Shown: positions 1 to 4,446, counted from the stretch's first letter. The stretch: 7,303 nt of DNA from an uncultured Eubacteriaceae bacterium (GCA_937914785.1 CALGIV010000105.1:1-7303), one strand, 5' to 3'. Numbers and translations are program-made. Notes: generated by a model from the sequence alone, not told the origin.

Positions 1-1
1 G

Positions 2-103
2 ATTGTGTTGATCGATGAGGTATCCGGCGGCAATATGCGCGTCTATAAAGAGGGGCATATTGTAAAACCGCTGGAACTTGTTCAACTGATCCTTGGGGAT
101 TAA
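2..103 (+). CDS. 3' end of an unrecognised, probably chromosomal gene (partial)
   Basis: Only the last 33 codons are present, followed by TAA at 101-103; the start lies left of the window. The tail reads IVLIDEVSGGNMRVYKEGHI and continues to a final LILGD, which looks like ordinary globular protein with no membrane segment or recognisable motif. I do not recognise the family. It is read in the same direction as the downstream tail genes but is cut off from them by a strong terminator at 173-204, so it is probably a host gene (or the end of another operon) bordering the phage-like element. It could also be the last gene of an unseen left part of the element. That it is coding rests on the open frame running to the edge and the terminator shortly downstream. 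Confidence 0.6.
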   Translation: MVLIDEVSGGNMRVYKEGHIVKPLELVQLILGD

Positions 104-172
104 GCGGGTATTGAAGCTTTGTAGTCGCAATATCTAAGATCGCCTGTGCGATGATGAATTAAGTATTAAACT

Positions 173-204
173 ATCGAATGCAAATGCATTCGATTTGTTT
201 TTTT
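173..204 (+). terminator. Strong intrinsic terminator after the left-edge gene
   Basis: A perfect inverted repeat has arms ATCGAATGCA (173-182) and TGCATTCGAT (185-194). The two central bases must be part of a slightly larger loop, so the working stem is about 8 bp. It is followed at once by TTGTTTTTTT (195-204). It lies about 70 bases after the stop codon of the left-edge gene and should end that transcript before the phage-like locus. Confidence 0.85.
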
Positions 205-390
205 AGGAAAAAAGAACAAAGTTATTAAGTATAATGTCGTTTAAGAAGAGATAGTTGGCCTGTTTTTAAGTCATATCATTTTGGTATTGGAGCCGTATAT
301 GTTAGTCGCTCGTTTTCAGCGCGTACTTTTTTATTGCCTGAATTCTACAGCGTTGTCTGCCGGTCATTTCTAAAATAACCAAAATAATAA
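205..390. other. Intergenic stretch with no convincing gene
   Basis: This AT-rich stretch separates the left-edge terminator from the rightward promoter at 391-419. A perfect -10 hexamer TATAAT lies at 230-235 but has no recognisable -35 at the right distance. An ATG at 299 with GGAG six bases upstream opens a frame of only 24 codons (stop 371-373), too short to call. No tRNA-like structure, integrase remnant or obvious attachment-site repeat is visible. Confidence 0.5.
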
Positions 391-419
391 TTGATTTATT
401 GCTGCAAGTGGTGTATGAT
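391..419 (+). promoter_or_regulatory. Sigma-70-type promoter, TTGATT-17-TATGAT
   Basis: The -35 hexamer TTGATT (391-396) and the -10 hexamer TATGAT (414-419) are separated by the optimal 17 bases. The predicted transcription start is near 425-427. A short imperfect hairpin (429-442) followed by seven T residues (444-450) lies just after the start and could attenuate the transcript. The promoter points at the 3' end of the leftward repressor gene, so its RNA would carry the small ORF at 468-635 and, if it runs on, would be antisense to the repressor message. Confidence 0.65.
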
Positions 420-467
420 AAAAAATAACGAACATACGTTTGATTTTTTTGAGTGGAGGATTGCAGA

Positions 468-635
468 GTGGACTTGTGCAACAGTATGCCGGAGGAGCAG
501 AGGGGCAGCGTAGAAATGGACAGGCCGTTGACGAACGAAAGTCTGGCTTTGTTCATCAACGGCCTGGATCAGCATATATATGAAAATGCTATGATTTATC
601 TTGTTTCTCTTGCAGATAGCGAATATAGTCCATAG
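468..635 (+). CDS. Possible small protein of 55 residues, convergent with the repressor
   Basis: A GTG start at 468 is chosen because GGAGGA (455-460) sits seven bases upstream and a consensus-like promoter (391-419) lies about 50 bases upstream. The in-frame GTG at 453 lies before this site and has no ribosome binding site of its own. The product begins MDLCNSMPEE and ends SLADSEYSP; it is acidic and has no signal peptide or membrane segment. I do not recognise it. Its last 47 bases overlap the 3' end of the repressor gene on the other strand. A 16-bp inverted repeat (521-566) lies inside the ORF, so the transcript may matter as RNA rather than as message. Promoter and ribosome binding site are seen directly; that a protein is made is inference. 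Confidence 0.4.
   Translation: MDLCNSMPEEQRGSVEMDRPLTNESLALFINGLDQHIYENAMIYLVSLADSEYSP
521..566. repeat. Long inverted repeat (16-bp arms, one mismatch) beside the repressor 3' end
   Basis: CAGGCCGTTGACGAAC (521-536) pairs with GTTCATCAACGGCCTG (551-566), with one mismatch. After a bulged G at 537, AAAG (538-541) and CTTT (547-550) extend the stem around a five-base loop. There is no T-run on either side, so it is not a classical intrinsic terminator. On the minus strand it begins about 22 bases after the repressor stop codon and could stabilise or end that message. On the plus strand it would form a large hairpin in the transcript from the 391-419 promoter. Confidence 0.75.
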
Positions 636-963
636 CCGCTTTTCGACTGTCCTCAGGCAGCTCAAGCAAGAGTTTCAGCATTTCGCTTCTGTCGGGGTCT
701 TTAAGAAGCTTGGCGGCACTCTCGTAATCAAGCGCTTCCTGCTCCTTCTCTTCGCTTTCGCCCATCAGCCAGGCCGGGTTGACGTCGTAGTATTTTGCCA
801 GCAGCTCTATTGTCGGATGTGTTATTTTAGAGGTTGAACCGTTTTCCCAGCGCAGTACGGTGCTTTTGTGAACGCCGACCAGGTTTCCTATGTCTTCCAG
901 TGTTTTTCCCTTGCTTTCCCGGCATTCTTTTAAGCGTTTGGCGATTAAAGTATGGTTTTTCAT
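589..963 (-). CDS. Phage-type transcriptional repressor, XRE/Cro-CI helix-turn-helix family
   Basis: This 124-residue protein has an N-terminal XRE helix-turn-helix domain at about residues 7-66. KTLEDIGNLVGVHKSTVLRW contains the two DNA-binding helices, and a conserved tail (LLAKYYDVNPAWLMG) closes the domain. The remaining 55 or so residues are a helical, charged region, probably for oligomerisation. There is no room for an S24/LexA-type self-cleaving peptidase domain, so the usual RecA-triggered autocleavage is not expected. The ATG at 963 has a GAGGA box (complement of 969-973) five bases upstream. It is transcribed away from the tail genes, and repeated GTTGCA/TGCAAC half-sites lie in the divergent promoter region, the standard arrangement for a lysogeny-type repressor controlling its own gene and the rightward operon. 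The family call is strong; the target sites are inferred. Confidence 0.92.
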   Translation of the reverse strand: MKNHTLIAKRLKECRESKGKTLEDIGNLVGVHKSTVLRWENGSTSKITHPTIELLAKYYDVNPAWLMGESEEKEQEALDYESAAKLLKDPDRSEMLKLLLELPEDSRKAAMDYIRYLQEKQDKS

Positions 964-995
964 CGGATTCCTCTACTTGTTGTATGGTTACTCTA

Positions 996-1023
996 ACTAT
1001 ACCACAAAATGCAACAAATGCAA
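996..1023 (-). promoter_or_regulatory. Leftward promoter for the repressor gene, overlapping half-sites
   Basis: On the minus strand, TTGCAT (complement of 1018-1023) and TATAGT (complement of 996-1001) are spaced 16 bases apart and lead into the repressor gene. The -35 lies inside a 9-bp direct repeat of AATGCAACA (1008-1016 and 1017-1025). Repressor bound at those TGCAAC half-sites would cover its own promoter, so autoregulation is likely. Confidence 0.55.
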
Positions 1024-1024
1024 C
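1009..1024. promoter_or_regulatory. Tandem TGCAAC half-sites (probable left operator)
   Basis: TGCAAC occurs at 1010-1015 and again at 1019-1024 in direct orientation, nine bases apart. The same hexamer forms the perfect palindrome at 1099-1115, which suggests that one protein, most likely the adjacent XRE repressor, reads all these sites. Confidence 0.55.
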
Positions 1025-1063
1025 ATTTTAAGCATAATTATTGAAAAAAGTTGCGCCTGGTTA

Positions 1064-1092
1064 TTGACAACGCAACGGGGGTATGCTAAGAT
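1064..1092 (+). promoter_or_regulatory. Rightward promoter, TTGACA-17-TAAGAT with extended -10
   Basis: A perfect -35 TTGACA (1064-1069) and a -10 TAAGAT (1087-1092) are 17 bases apart, and TG at 1084-1085 gives an extended -10. Transcription should start near 1099, at the edge of the perfect palindrome at 1099-1115. GTTGCG (1050-1055) and CGCAAC (1071-1076), 21 bases apart, flank the -35. This is the natural lytic-type promoter of the locus, divergent from the repressor promoter. Confidence 0.75.
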
Positions 1093-1098
1093 TGGAAT

Positions 1099-1115
1099 AG
1101 TTGCAAAATGCAACT
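1099..1115. promoter_or_regulatory. Perfect palindromic operator AGTTGCA-AAA-TGCAACT
   Basis: There are seven-base arms with a three-base centre. The site sits on the predicted start of the rightward promoter, where bound repressor would block RNA polymerase. Both arms contain the half-site repeated at 1010-1015 and 1019-1024. Confidence 0.7.
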
Positions 1116-1213
1116 GAATACATGGTTGTAGCACCGTAAACGTCGCATTATCTTTGAGGAATAAGGCGTTTTTTAAAATTAATGAAGAAGCGGCAAATTT
1201 TTTTGAAGATGTA

Positions 1214-1228
1214 GTTGCAAAATGCTAC
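1214..1228. promoter_or_regulatory. Second, imperfect operator-like palindrome
   Basis: GTTGCA-AAA-TGCTAC matches the core of the 1099-1115 operator at all but one position. It lies about 115 bases further downstream, in the untranslated leader of the rightward transcript. It could support looping or act as a roadblock, or be a chance resemblance. Confidence 0.45.
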
Positions 1229-1273
1229 AAAAAAACGAAGGGGCGTGGCGTTCGTTGTACACAGGAGGTGAAA

Positions 1274-1462
1274 GTGGCATATAAGTATCGGTTTTATTTA
1301 AAAGAAGAAGGTGCGGTTGGGCAACGTGTGTGTCGTATGGGTGAGGGTGGTGCCTCAAGGCCGGCAAAGCCGTTCAAATCAGGCGGCATCGAATTGATCC
1401 ACCATTGCCGGTATGCATTGGCAGAAATGTATGAATGGCTGTGGGCGGCGGTGTTTGCGTAG
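1274..1462 (+). CDS. Small uncharacterised protein of 62 residues, first ORF of the rightward transcript
   Basis: The GTG at 1274 is preceded at five bases by AGGAGG (1263-1268), a perfect anti-Shine-Dalgarno match, which decides the start. The same frame is open back to a TTG at 1154, but no ribosome binding site is found there and that stretch carries an operator-like palindrome. The product begins MAYKYRFYLKEEGAV; it has basic and glycine-rich parts and a tryptophan-rich end (EMYEWLWAAVFA). I do not recognise a family. As the first ORF after the rightward promoter it sits where phages carry cro-like or antirepressor genes, but it shows no visible helix-turn-helix. The frame continues for 32 sense codons beyond its TAG stop, so the gene may be a truncated version of a longer ancestor. 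Confidence 0.45.
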   Translation: MAYKYRFYLKEEGAVGQRVCRMGEGGASRPAKPFKSGGIELIHHCRYALAEMYEWLWAAVFA

Positions 1463-1590
1463 TTGAAGCGCGCGAGAGTCATCGACGAAGAGGGCGCTAT
1501 TCGAGATTTTGGAATGATAATAACGCTTTGGGACGATGAGCTTCTATTGAAGCTGTGGTGATGGAAGAGGATAAAGCGGCGCTTGCTTAA
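1463..1590 (+). pseudogene. Possible decayed coding remnant in two frames
   Basis: After the TAG at 1460-1462 the same frame stays open for 32 codons to TGA (1559-1561) and reads like protein (VIDEEGAIRDFGMIITLWDD). From 1540 a second frame reads ASIEAVVMEEDKAALA and ends in TAA (1588-1590). Joining the first frame to the second needs one frameshift near 1535. Neither piece has its own ribosome binding site. This could be the broken C-terminal part of the gene at 1274 or of a lost gene; non-coding sequence is the alternative. Confidence 0.25.
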
Positions 1591-1659
1591 CAATGGTTTT
1601 GTGTTCAGCAATGCAGGTTAAGAACCGTCGACAATTTTTAATGAGAAGAGAGGAACAAC

Positions 1660-2109
1660 ATGCAGGTAAAAGACTATTTGGAACAAATACGCTGGCTGAA
1701 CGGCAACATCCGTTCAAAGCTCGAACAGCGCGAGCAATTGTGCGCGATGATCTACAGTATGCCAATCCATGACATCAAAGAGGATTATATCCAGCAGAGC
1801 GCCGAGAAAGACCATATCGGCAGCGCGATGGCAAAGCTGGTCGATATGGAGCAGGAGCTGTCGCGGGAAATTGAGTTGCTTTGCGATTTGCGGGAGCAGG
1901 TAAACAGGCAGATCGATGCGATGAAAAGCGAACGCTATAAGCTGCTGCTGCGCCTGCGCTACTTAAATGGCTATACGTTTGAAGAAGTGGCCGACGAGAT
2001 GAGCTATACTTACCGGTGGACGATTAAGATGCACAAAGAGGCGCTGCGTCAATTTGATGAAATGATCCGCAAAGAGGACGCAGCTGTTCATTGCAACGCA
2101 TCCGATTGA
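1660..2109 (+). CDS. DUF1492 family phage regulator, sigma-like helix-turn-helix
   Basis: This 149-residue protein starts at ATG 1660 with GAGAGGAA just upstream. Residues 1-95 form a helical, coiled-coil-like region rich in charged residues and glutamine (LVDMEQELSREIELLCDL). Residues 96-140 form a sigma region 4-like helix-turn-helix: YKLLLRLRYLNGYTFEEVAD is followed by EMSYTYRWTIKMHKEALRQF. This is the layout of the DUF1492 family, found in phages of Bacillota directly upstream of the packaging and structural genes. By analogy with ArpU- and RinA-type proteins, members are thought to switch on late transcription. Here it stands immediately before the tail operon, with only a 198-base gap holding palindromes (2220-2245). 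Its likely job is to activate that operon. The family call is strong; the activator role is inferred from family and position. Confidence 0.85.
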   Translation: MQVKDYLEQIRWLNGNIRSKLEQREQLCAMIYSMPIHDIKEDYIQQSAEKDHIGSAMAKLVDMEQELSREIELLCDLREQVNRQIDAMKSERYKLLLRLRYLNGYTFEEVADEMSYTYRWTIKMHKEALRQFDEMIRKEDAAVHCNASD

Positions 2110-2182
2110 TAGGGTACAAATATCGTCGGCAGCAATCCATATTTTCGCATGACGGGCAAGAGGACCTTTGAAAGCATTGAAG

Positions 2183-2213
2183 TTCACATCTTCAGGCTGG
2201 TAAGATGTATGAT
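2183..2213 (+). promoter_or_regulatory. Weak candidate late promoter before the tail operon
   Basis: TATGAT (2208-2213) is a good -10 hexamer. The best -35 is TTCACA (2183-2188) at 19 bases, longer than optimal. A weak -35 with a good -10 is what an activator-dependent late promoter would look like, but the call is tentative. Confidence 0.3.
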
Positions 2214-2219
2214 GAAAAG

Positions 2220-2245
2220 ATGTTAACATTAAAGTGAAATTTCAC
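2220..2245. promoter_or_regulatory. Two adjacent perfect palindromes upstream of the tail operon
   Basis: ATGTTAACAT (2220-2229) and GTGAAATTTCAC (2234-2245) are perfect 10- and 12-base palindromes four bases apart. They lie between the DUF1492 regulator and the first tail gene, just after the candidate -10. They could be binding sites for a dimeric regulator. No T-run follows, so a terminator is unlikely. Confidence 0.4.
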
Positions 2246-2307
2246 CTTCATTTTGAGCACAGAAAGCATCGCTAAAAACGAAAGAAAAGCGAGGACGAAA
2301 GAAAAGG

Positions 2308-2733
2308 ATGAACAAGCATCAGGCAGTATACGATTTTGTCAGTGGTGCACCGCTGGCAAGCGACTGGTATTTTAATTTTGCTCCGATGCAGACGGGCGAT
2401 AATATGGTGGCTGCGCTGAAAAGTGAACAGCCGGATGAGCAGTTTATCGACGGCAGCGGATACAAAGCGTATGACTTTACAATTGTGTTGTACCGCACGC
2501 CGGACAAAGGGGAAGGTTCTGCGATAGCCAATATTGCAGATCTTCAGGTTGCTCAATCGGTGATGGATTGGCTCCGCCTTCAGGATGAAGCGGGAAACTT
2601 TCCGGATTTCGGTGAAGATTGCATCGTAGAGCGAATCGAGATTTTAAACAATATGCCACAGGCGGCAGAGCTTAAGGAAGTACAGGTGGCACAATATACA
2701 TTTTCCTGCCGCATCAAATACTTTGAATTATGA
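2308..2733 (+). CDS. Tail terminator-like / minor structural protein
   Basis: This 141-residue protein begins the tail operon. The C-terminal half (MDWLRLQDEAGNFPDFGEDC, then VERIEILNNMPQ and a final YTFSCRIKYFEL) matches a family common in siphoviruses and prophages of Bacillota. Those genes lie just before the tail tube gene and are often filed as minor capsid or head-tail proteins. In that position the product is expected to cap the tail tube at its head-proximal end and stop its growth. No membrane segment or signal is seen. The ATG at 2308 has AAAGG directly against it, while GAGGA (2291-2295) is rather far; no other start is in frame. The stop overlaps the first possible ATG of the next gene. 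The role is inferred from family resemblance and gene order. Confidence 0.7.
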   Translation: MNKHQAVYDFVSGAPLASDWYFNFAPMQTGDNMVAALKSEQPDEQFIDGSGYKAYDFTIVLYRTPDKGEGSAIANIADLQVAQSVMDWLRLQDEAGNFPDFGEDCIVERIEILNNMPQAAELKEVQVAQYTFSCRIKYFEL

Positions 2734-2744
2734 AAGGAAAAATC

Positions 2745-3233
2745 ATGGAAAGATTAACAAAGAACCAAACTATTCCGTTTGTAAATATTGCAAAAGGAGG
2801 AGAAGAAGCAGACTATGCGAGGATCGGCAAATCGACGATTTTCGATCTCGTTCTGAATGCGAATGTCGTGTCTGCAAACTATATTGAAGACGAAATGCCG
2901 ACAGATTCGGTCAACTTCTATAAGCCGACGCTGGCACAGGAGTTGGCGACGATTAAAGGTGATAAGGCGTTTGACTACTTTTACGAGATGCTCTATGAGC
3001 TGCCGTTGGGCGAGGAGCTGGTACACGACGTATTGCTCGTATTCGCAGGTAATAAAAGTGCTTCTGATGCAGCGCCGTCTTTCAACGCGTGGCTCGTGCC
3101 TGCGACGGTCGTTTTGAAGAACTTGAATACAGTAGACGAAAAAATCCTCTTTGACTTGAACTTCAGCGGCAATATCACAAAAGGAACAGCGACAGTCTCA
3201 GGCGGCGTACCGACGTTTACGCCTGTTGCGTAG
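2745..3233 (+). CDS. Major tail tube protein
   Basis: This 162-residue protein most likely starts at ATG 2745, which has AAGGA (2734-2738) six bases upstream. The in-frame ATG at 2730, overlapping the preceding stop, lacks a ribosome binding site in proper position. The C-terminal half is beta-rich (LVPATVVLKNLNTVDEKILF, then DLNFSGNITKGTATVSGG), a pattern typical of tail tube proteins of phages of Bacillota. The order tail terminator, tube, chaperones, tape measure supports the call. Many copies would stack as rings to form the tail tube. A hairpin with a T-run follows at 3250-3276 and could reduce transcription past this gene, which fits a tube protein needed in far greater amount than the chaperones and tape measure. 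Family by residue pattern and position; no contractile sheath gene is present beside it. Confidence 0.78.
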   Translation: MERLTKNQTIPFVNIAKGGEEADYARIGKSTIFDLVLNANVVSANYIEDEMPTDSVNFYKPTLAQELATIKGDKAFDYFYEMLYELPLGEELVHDVLLVFAGNKSASDAAPSFNAWLVPATVVLKNLNTVDEKILFDLNFSGNITKGTATVSGGVPTFTPVA

Positions 3234-3249
3234 AAAAAAGCAAGAACAG

Positions 3250-3276
3250 GGAATCGTGTAAGAACACGTTCCTTTT
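3250..3276 (+). terminator. Terminator-like hairpin after the tail tube gene (probable attenuator)
   Basis: GGAATCGTGT (3250-3259) pairs with ACACGTTCC (3264-3272) with a single bulged T and a four-base loop, followed by TTTT. The short T-run suggests partial termination, which would leave downstream tail genes expressed at a lower level than the tube gene. Confidence 0.55.
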
Positions 3277-3286
3277 CCAACCTGAT

Positions 3287-3340
3287 CCGGGCGCCGTTTG
3301 ATGGCGTCCGGAAAGTGGCAAGACGAGGCAGCGGGCTGCC
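3287..3340 (+). other. Two further GC-rich hairpins in the gap before the chaperone genes
   Basis: CCGGGCGCC (3287-3295) pairs with GGCGTCCGG (3303-3311) with one G-U pair. GGCAG (3327-3331) pairs with CTGCC (3336-3340). Neither has a T-run. Together with the hairpin at 3250-3272, most of the 140-base gap is predicted to be folded, perhaps protecting the 3' end of the tube message or serving as the processed boundary between two parts of the operon. Confidence 0.5.
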
Positions 3341-3373
3341 TGATAAAAAAAGAGAAGAATAGAGGTTTTAGTG

Positions 3374-3760
3374 ATGGCTATATTTCAATATAATGACGTA
3401 GAACTTGAGATCAGCGGTGATGATTTGGATTTGATGGAACGCTATGAAGCGAACCTGGATTTATTGGAGCCCATATCGAACGTTTCGACGACGGCGCTTT
3501 CGCGCGTGATGATGCTGCGCAAATTCAACGAATGCCTGGGCGCATTCTTTGACGCCGTGCTTGGAGAGGGCACCTGGGATGAAATCTTTTGCGAAGGGCA
3601 AAAGCGTAGCGTAAAAGAGTTTATCCTCTGCTATAAGGAGTTGATTCGCTGCATCAATGATGAAAGCGAATTGTATGAAGTGATCGAGGAACTGAATAAG
3701 GGACTTGGCAATGATCAATCTGGCAAACTCGCCGCCGCCACAGGCGCTGACGATCTGTGA
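3374..3760 (+). CDS. Tail assembly chaperone, DUF6673-like
   Basis: This 128-residue acidic, mostly helical protein (MAIFQYNDVELEISGDDLDL at the start) resembles the small protein found directly before Gp15 in many phages and prophages of Bacillota. In that pair the two proteins take the place of the lambda G and GT tail chaperones, which coat the tape measure and bring tube subunits to it. The ATG at 3374 is preferred; a GTG at 3371 is also in frame, and AGAGG (3361-3365) could serve either. The last 50 bases overlap the next gene in another frame. The chaperone role is inferred from position between tube and tape measure; the family label is from residue pattern and is less certain. Confidence 0.62.
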   Translation: MAIFQYNDVELEISGDDLDLMERYEANLDLLEPISNVSTTALSRVMMLRKFNECLGAFFDAVLGEGTWDEIFCEGQKRSVKEFILCYKELIRCINDESELYEVIEELNKGLGNDQSGKLAAATGADDL

Positions 3761-4319
3761 TAAAATTTATCCGATCCGCTATGACTTTTTGACGTGGATT
3801 GACGTGTATGAGCTGCTCATCCGGCTGGATACGACGGACGCTAACGAGGAGGCGACAAAGAAGAATATCCAATTGATTCTCGAGATGGAGCGTCTCGTAT
3901 TCGGTGAAGTGATCGATGCGCCCGCCGTGGCAGTCGTCAACGCAATCGCCGTGTTTTATGCCGGTTATCCGATGTATGAGGAGCGGCAGGGCGCAGCGGA
4001 GGGCGGTGGAGGGTTTGGACAGGACAGCCTGTTTTCCTTTCGGGAGGATTTGAACTACATCCTCCTTGCGATTCGCAACCAGAGCGGCATAGATTTAACT
4101 TATAAAGGGCAGGTGGATTTTCATTGGTGGCTATTTCTGTTGGAGTTTACGACATTGGAAGAGCATCATCATATCTGTAAAATTATGCAGTATCGCACTT
4201 ATGAAGGCGATGATAAGCAGATGTTGAAGTTAAAGGCAAAGTATGCGCTGCCGCGGCGCTATACGGCAGAGGAGCAGCGCGTGCTTACAGAGTTCGACAG
4301 CGTGTTTTACAATACGTAA
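3711..4319 (+). CDS. Bacteriophage Gp15-like tail assembly protein
   Basis: This 202-residue protein has the hallmarks of the Gp15 family named after Listeria phage A118. The N-terminal part (CDKIYPIRYDFLTWIDVYEL) is followed by a Gly-rich linker near residue 100. The diagnostic stretch FHWWLFLLEFTTLEEHHHIC leads into KIMQYRTYEGDD, followed by a basic end. Family members lie between the tail tube and tape measure genes and are thought to assist tail assembly. The ATG at 3711 is chosen because AGGGA (3699-3703) is seven bases upstream; a TTG at 3705 is less likely. Its start lies 50 bases inside the preceding gene, in the frame reached by +1 (or -2), so a fusion product by frameshifting is conceivable though independent initiation looks sufficient. 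Confidence 0.83.
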   Translation: MINLANSPPPQALTICDKIYPIRYDFLTWIDVYELLIRLDTTDANEEATKKNIQLILEMERLVFGEVIDAPAVAVVNAIAVFYAGYPMYEERQGAAEGGGGFGQDSLFSFREDLNYILLAIRNQSGIDLTYKGQVDFHWWLFLLEFTTLEEHHHICKIMQYRTYEGDDKQMLKLKAKYALPRRYTAEEQRVLTEFDSVFYNT

Positions 4320-4344
4320 GGCTGCCTCGTAAACGTTGGGAATA

Positions 4345-4356
4345 CCGCCTGGGCGG
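4345..4356 (+). other. Short GC-rich hairpin after the Gp15-like gene
   Basis: CCGCC (4345-4349) and GGCGG (4352-4356) form a tight hairpin. GCCTC (4325-4329) and GAGGC (4362-4366) could close a larger stem around it. There is no T-run. It resembles the hairpin-rich gap before the chaperone pair and may be a message-end structure. Confidence 0.35.
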
Positions 4357-4414
4357 CACGGGAGGCTGTATTTGTCAATCTGCGCATTAAGCGCGTGATT
4401 TTATATAAACCTCG

Positions 4415-4446
4415 GATAAAAACACCTGATAACAGGTGTTTTTATC
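4415..4446. terminator. Perfect 14-bp intrinsic terminator inside the tail operon
   Basis: GATAAAAACACCTG (4415-4428) and CAGGTGTTTTTATC (4433-4446) are perfect complements around an ATAA loop. The A-rich left arm and T-rich right arm make this a classical bidirectional terminator. It lies between the Gp15-like gene and the tape measure, where continuous transcription would be expected. The tape measure must be transcribed by partial read-through, antitermination or its own promoter; I see no clear promoter between 4447 and 4604. Confidence 0.85.

Noticed and set aside
299..373. 24-codon ORF with GGAG six bases upstream of its ATG
   Set aside because: Too short, no promoter with both hexamers, and no recognisable sequence; a fortuitous ribosome binding site is more likely.
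302..665. Minus-strand open frames of 85 and 89 codons left of the repressor
   Set aside because: Residue composition is not protein-like (runs of hydrophobic, serine and cysteine residues), there is no ribosome binding site, and they overlap the promoter and the more plausible plus-strand ORF.
601..1031. Plus-strand open frames opposite the repressor gene
   Set aside because: Antisense shadows of a well-supported helix-turn-helix gene, with no ribosome binding site and improbable composition.
1154..1273. Upstream TTG start that would lengthen the small protein at 1274 to 102 residues
   Set aside because: No ribosome binding site at 1154, the stretch contains an operator-like palindrome, and the perfect AGGAGG lies before GTG 1274.
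1294..1611. Minus-strand open frame of 105 codons
   Set aside because: Serine-, histidine- and proline-rich shadow of the plus-strand sequence, with no start signals.
1606..1672. ATGCAGGT repeated at 1611 and at the start of the DUF1492 gene (1660)
   Set aside because: Only eight identical bases with loose similarity beyond; too short to call a duplication.
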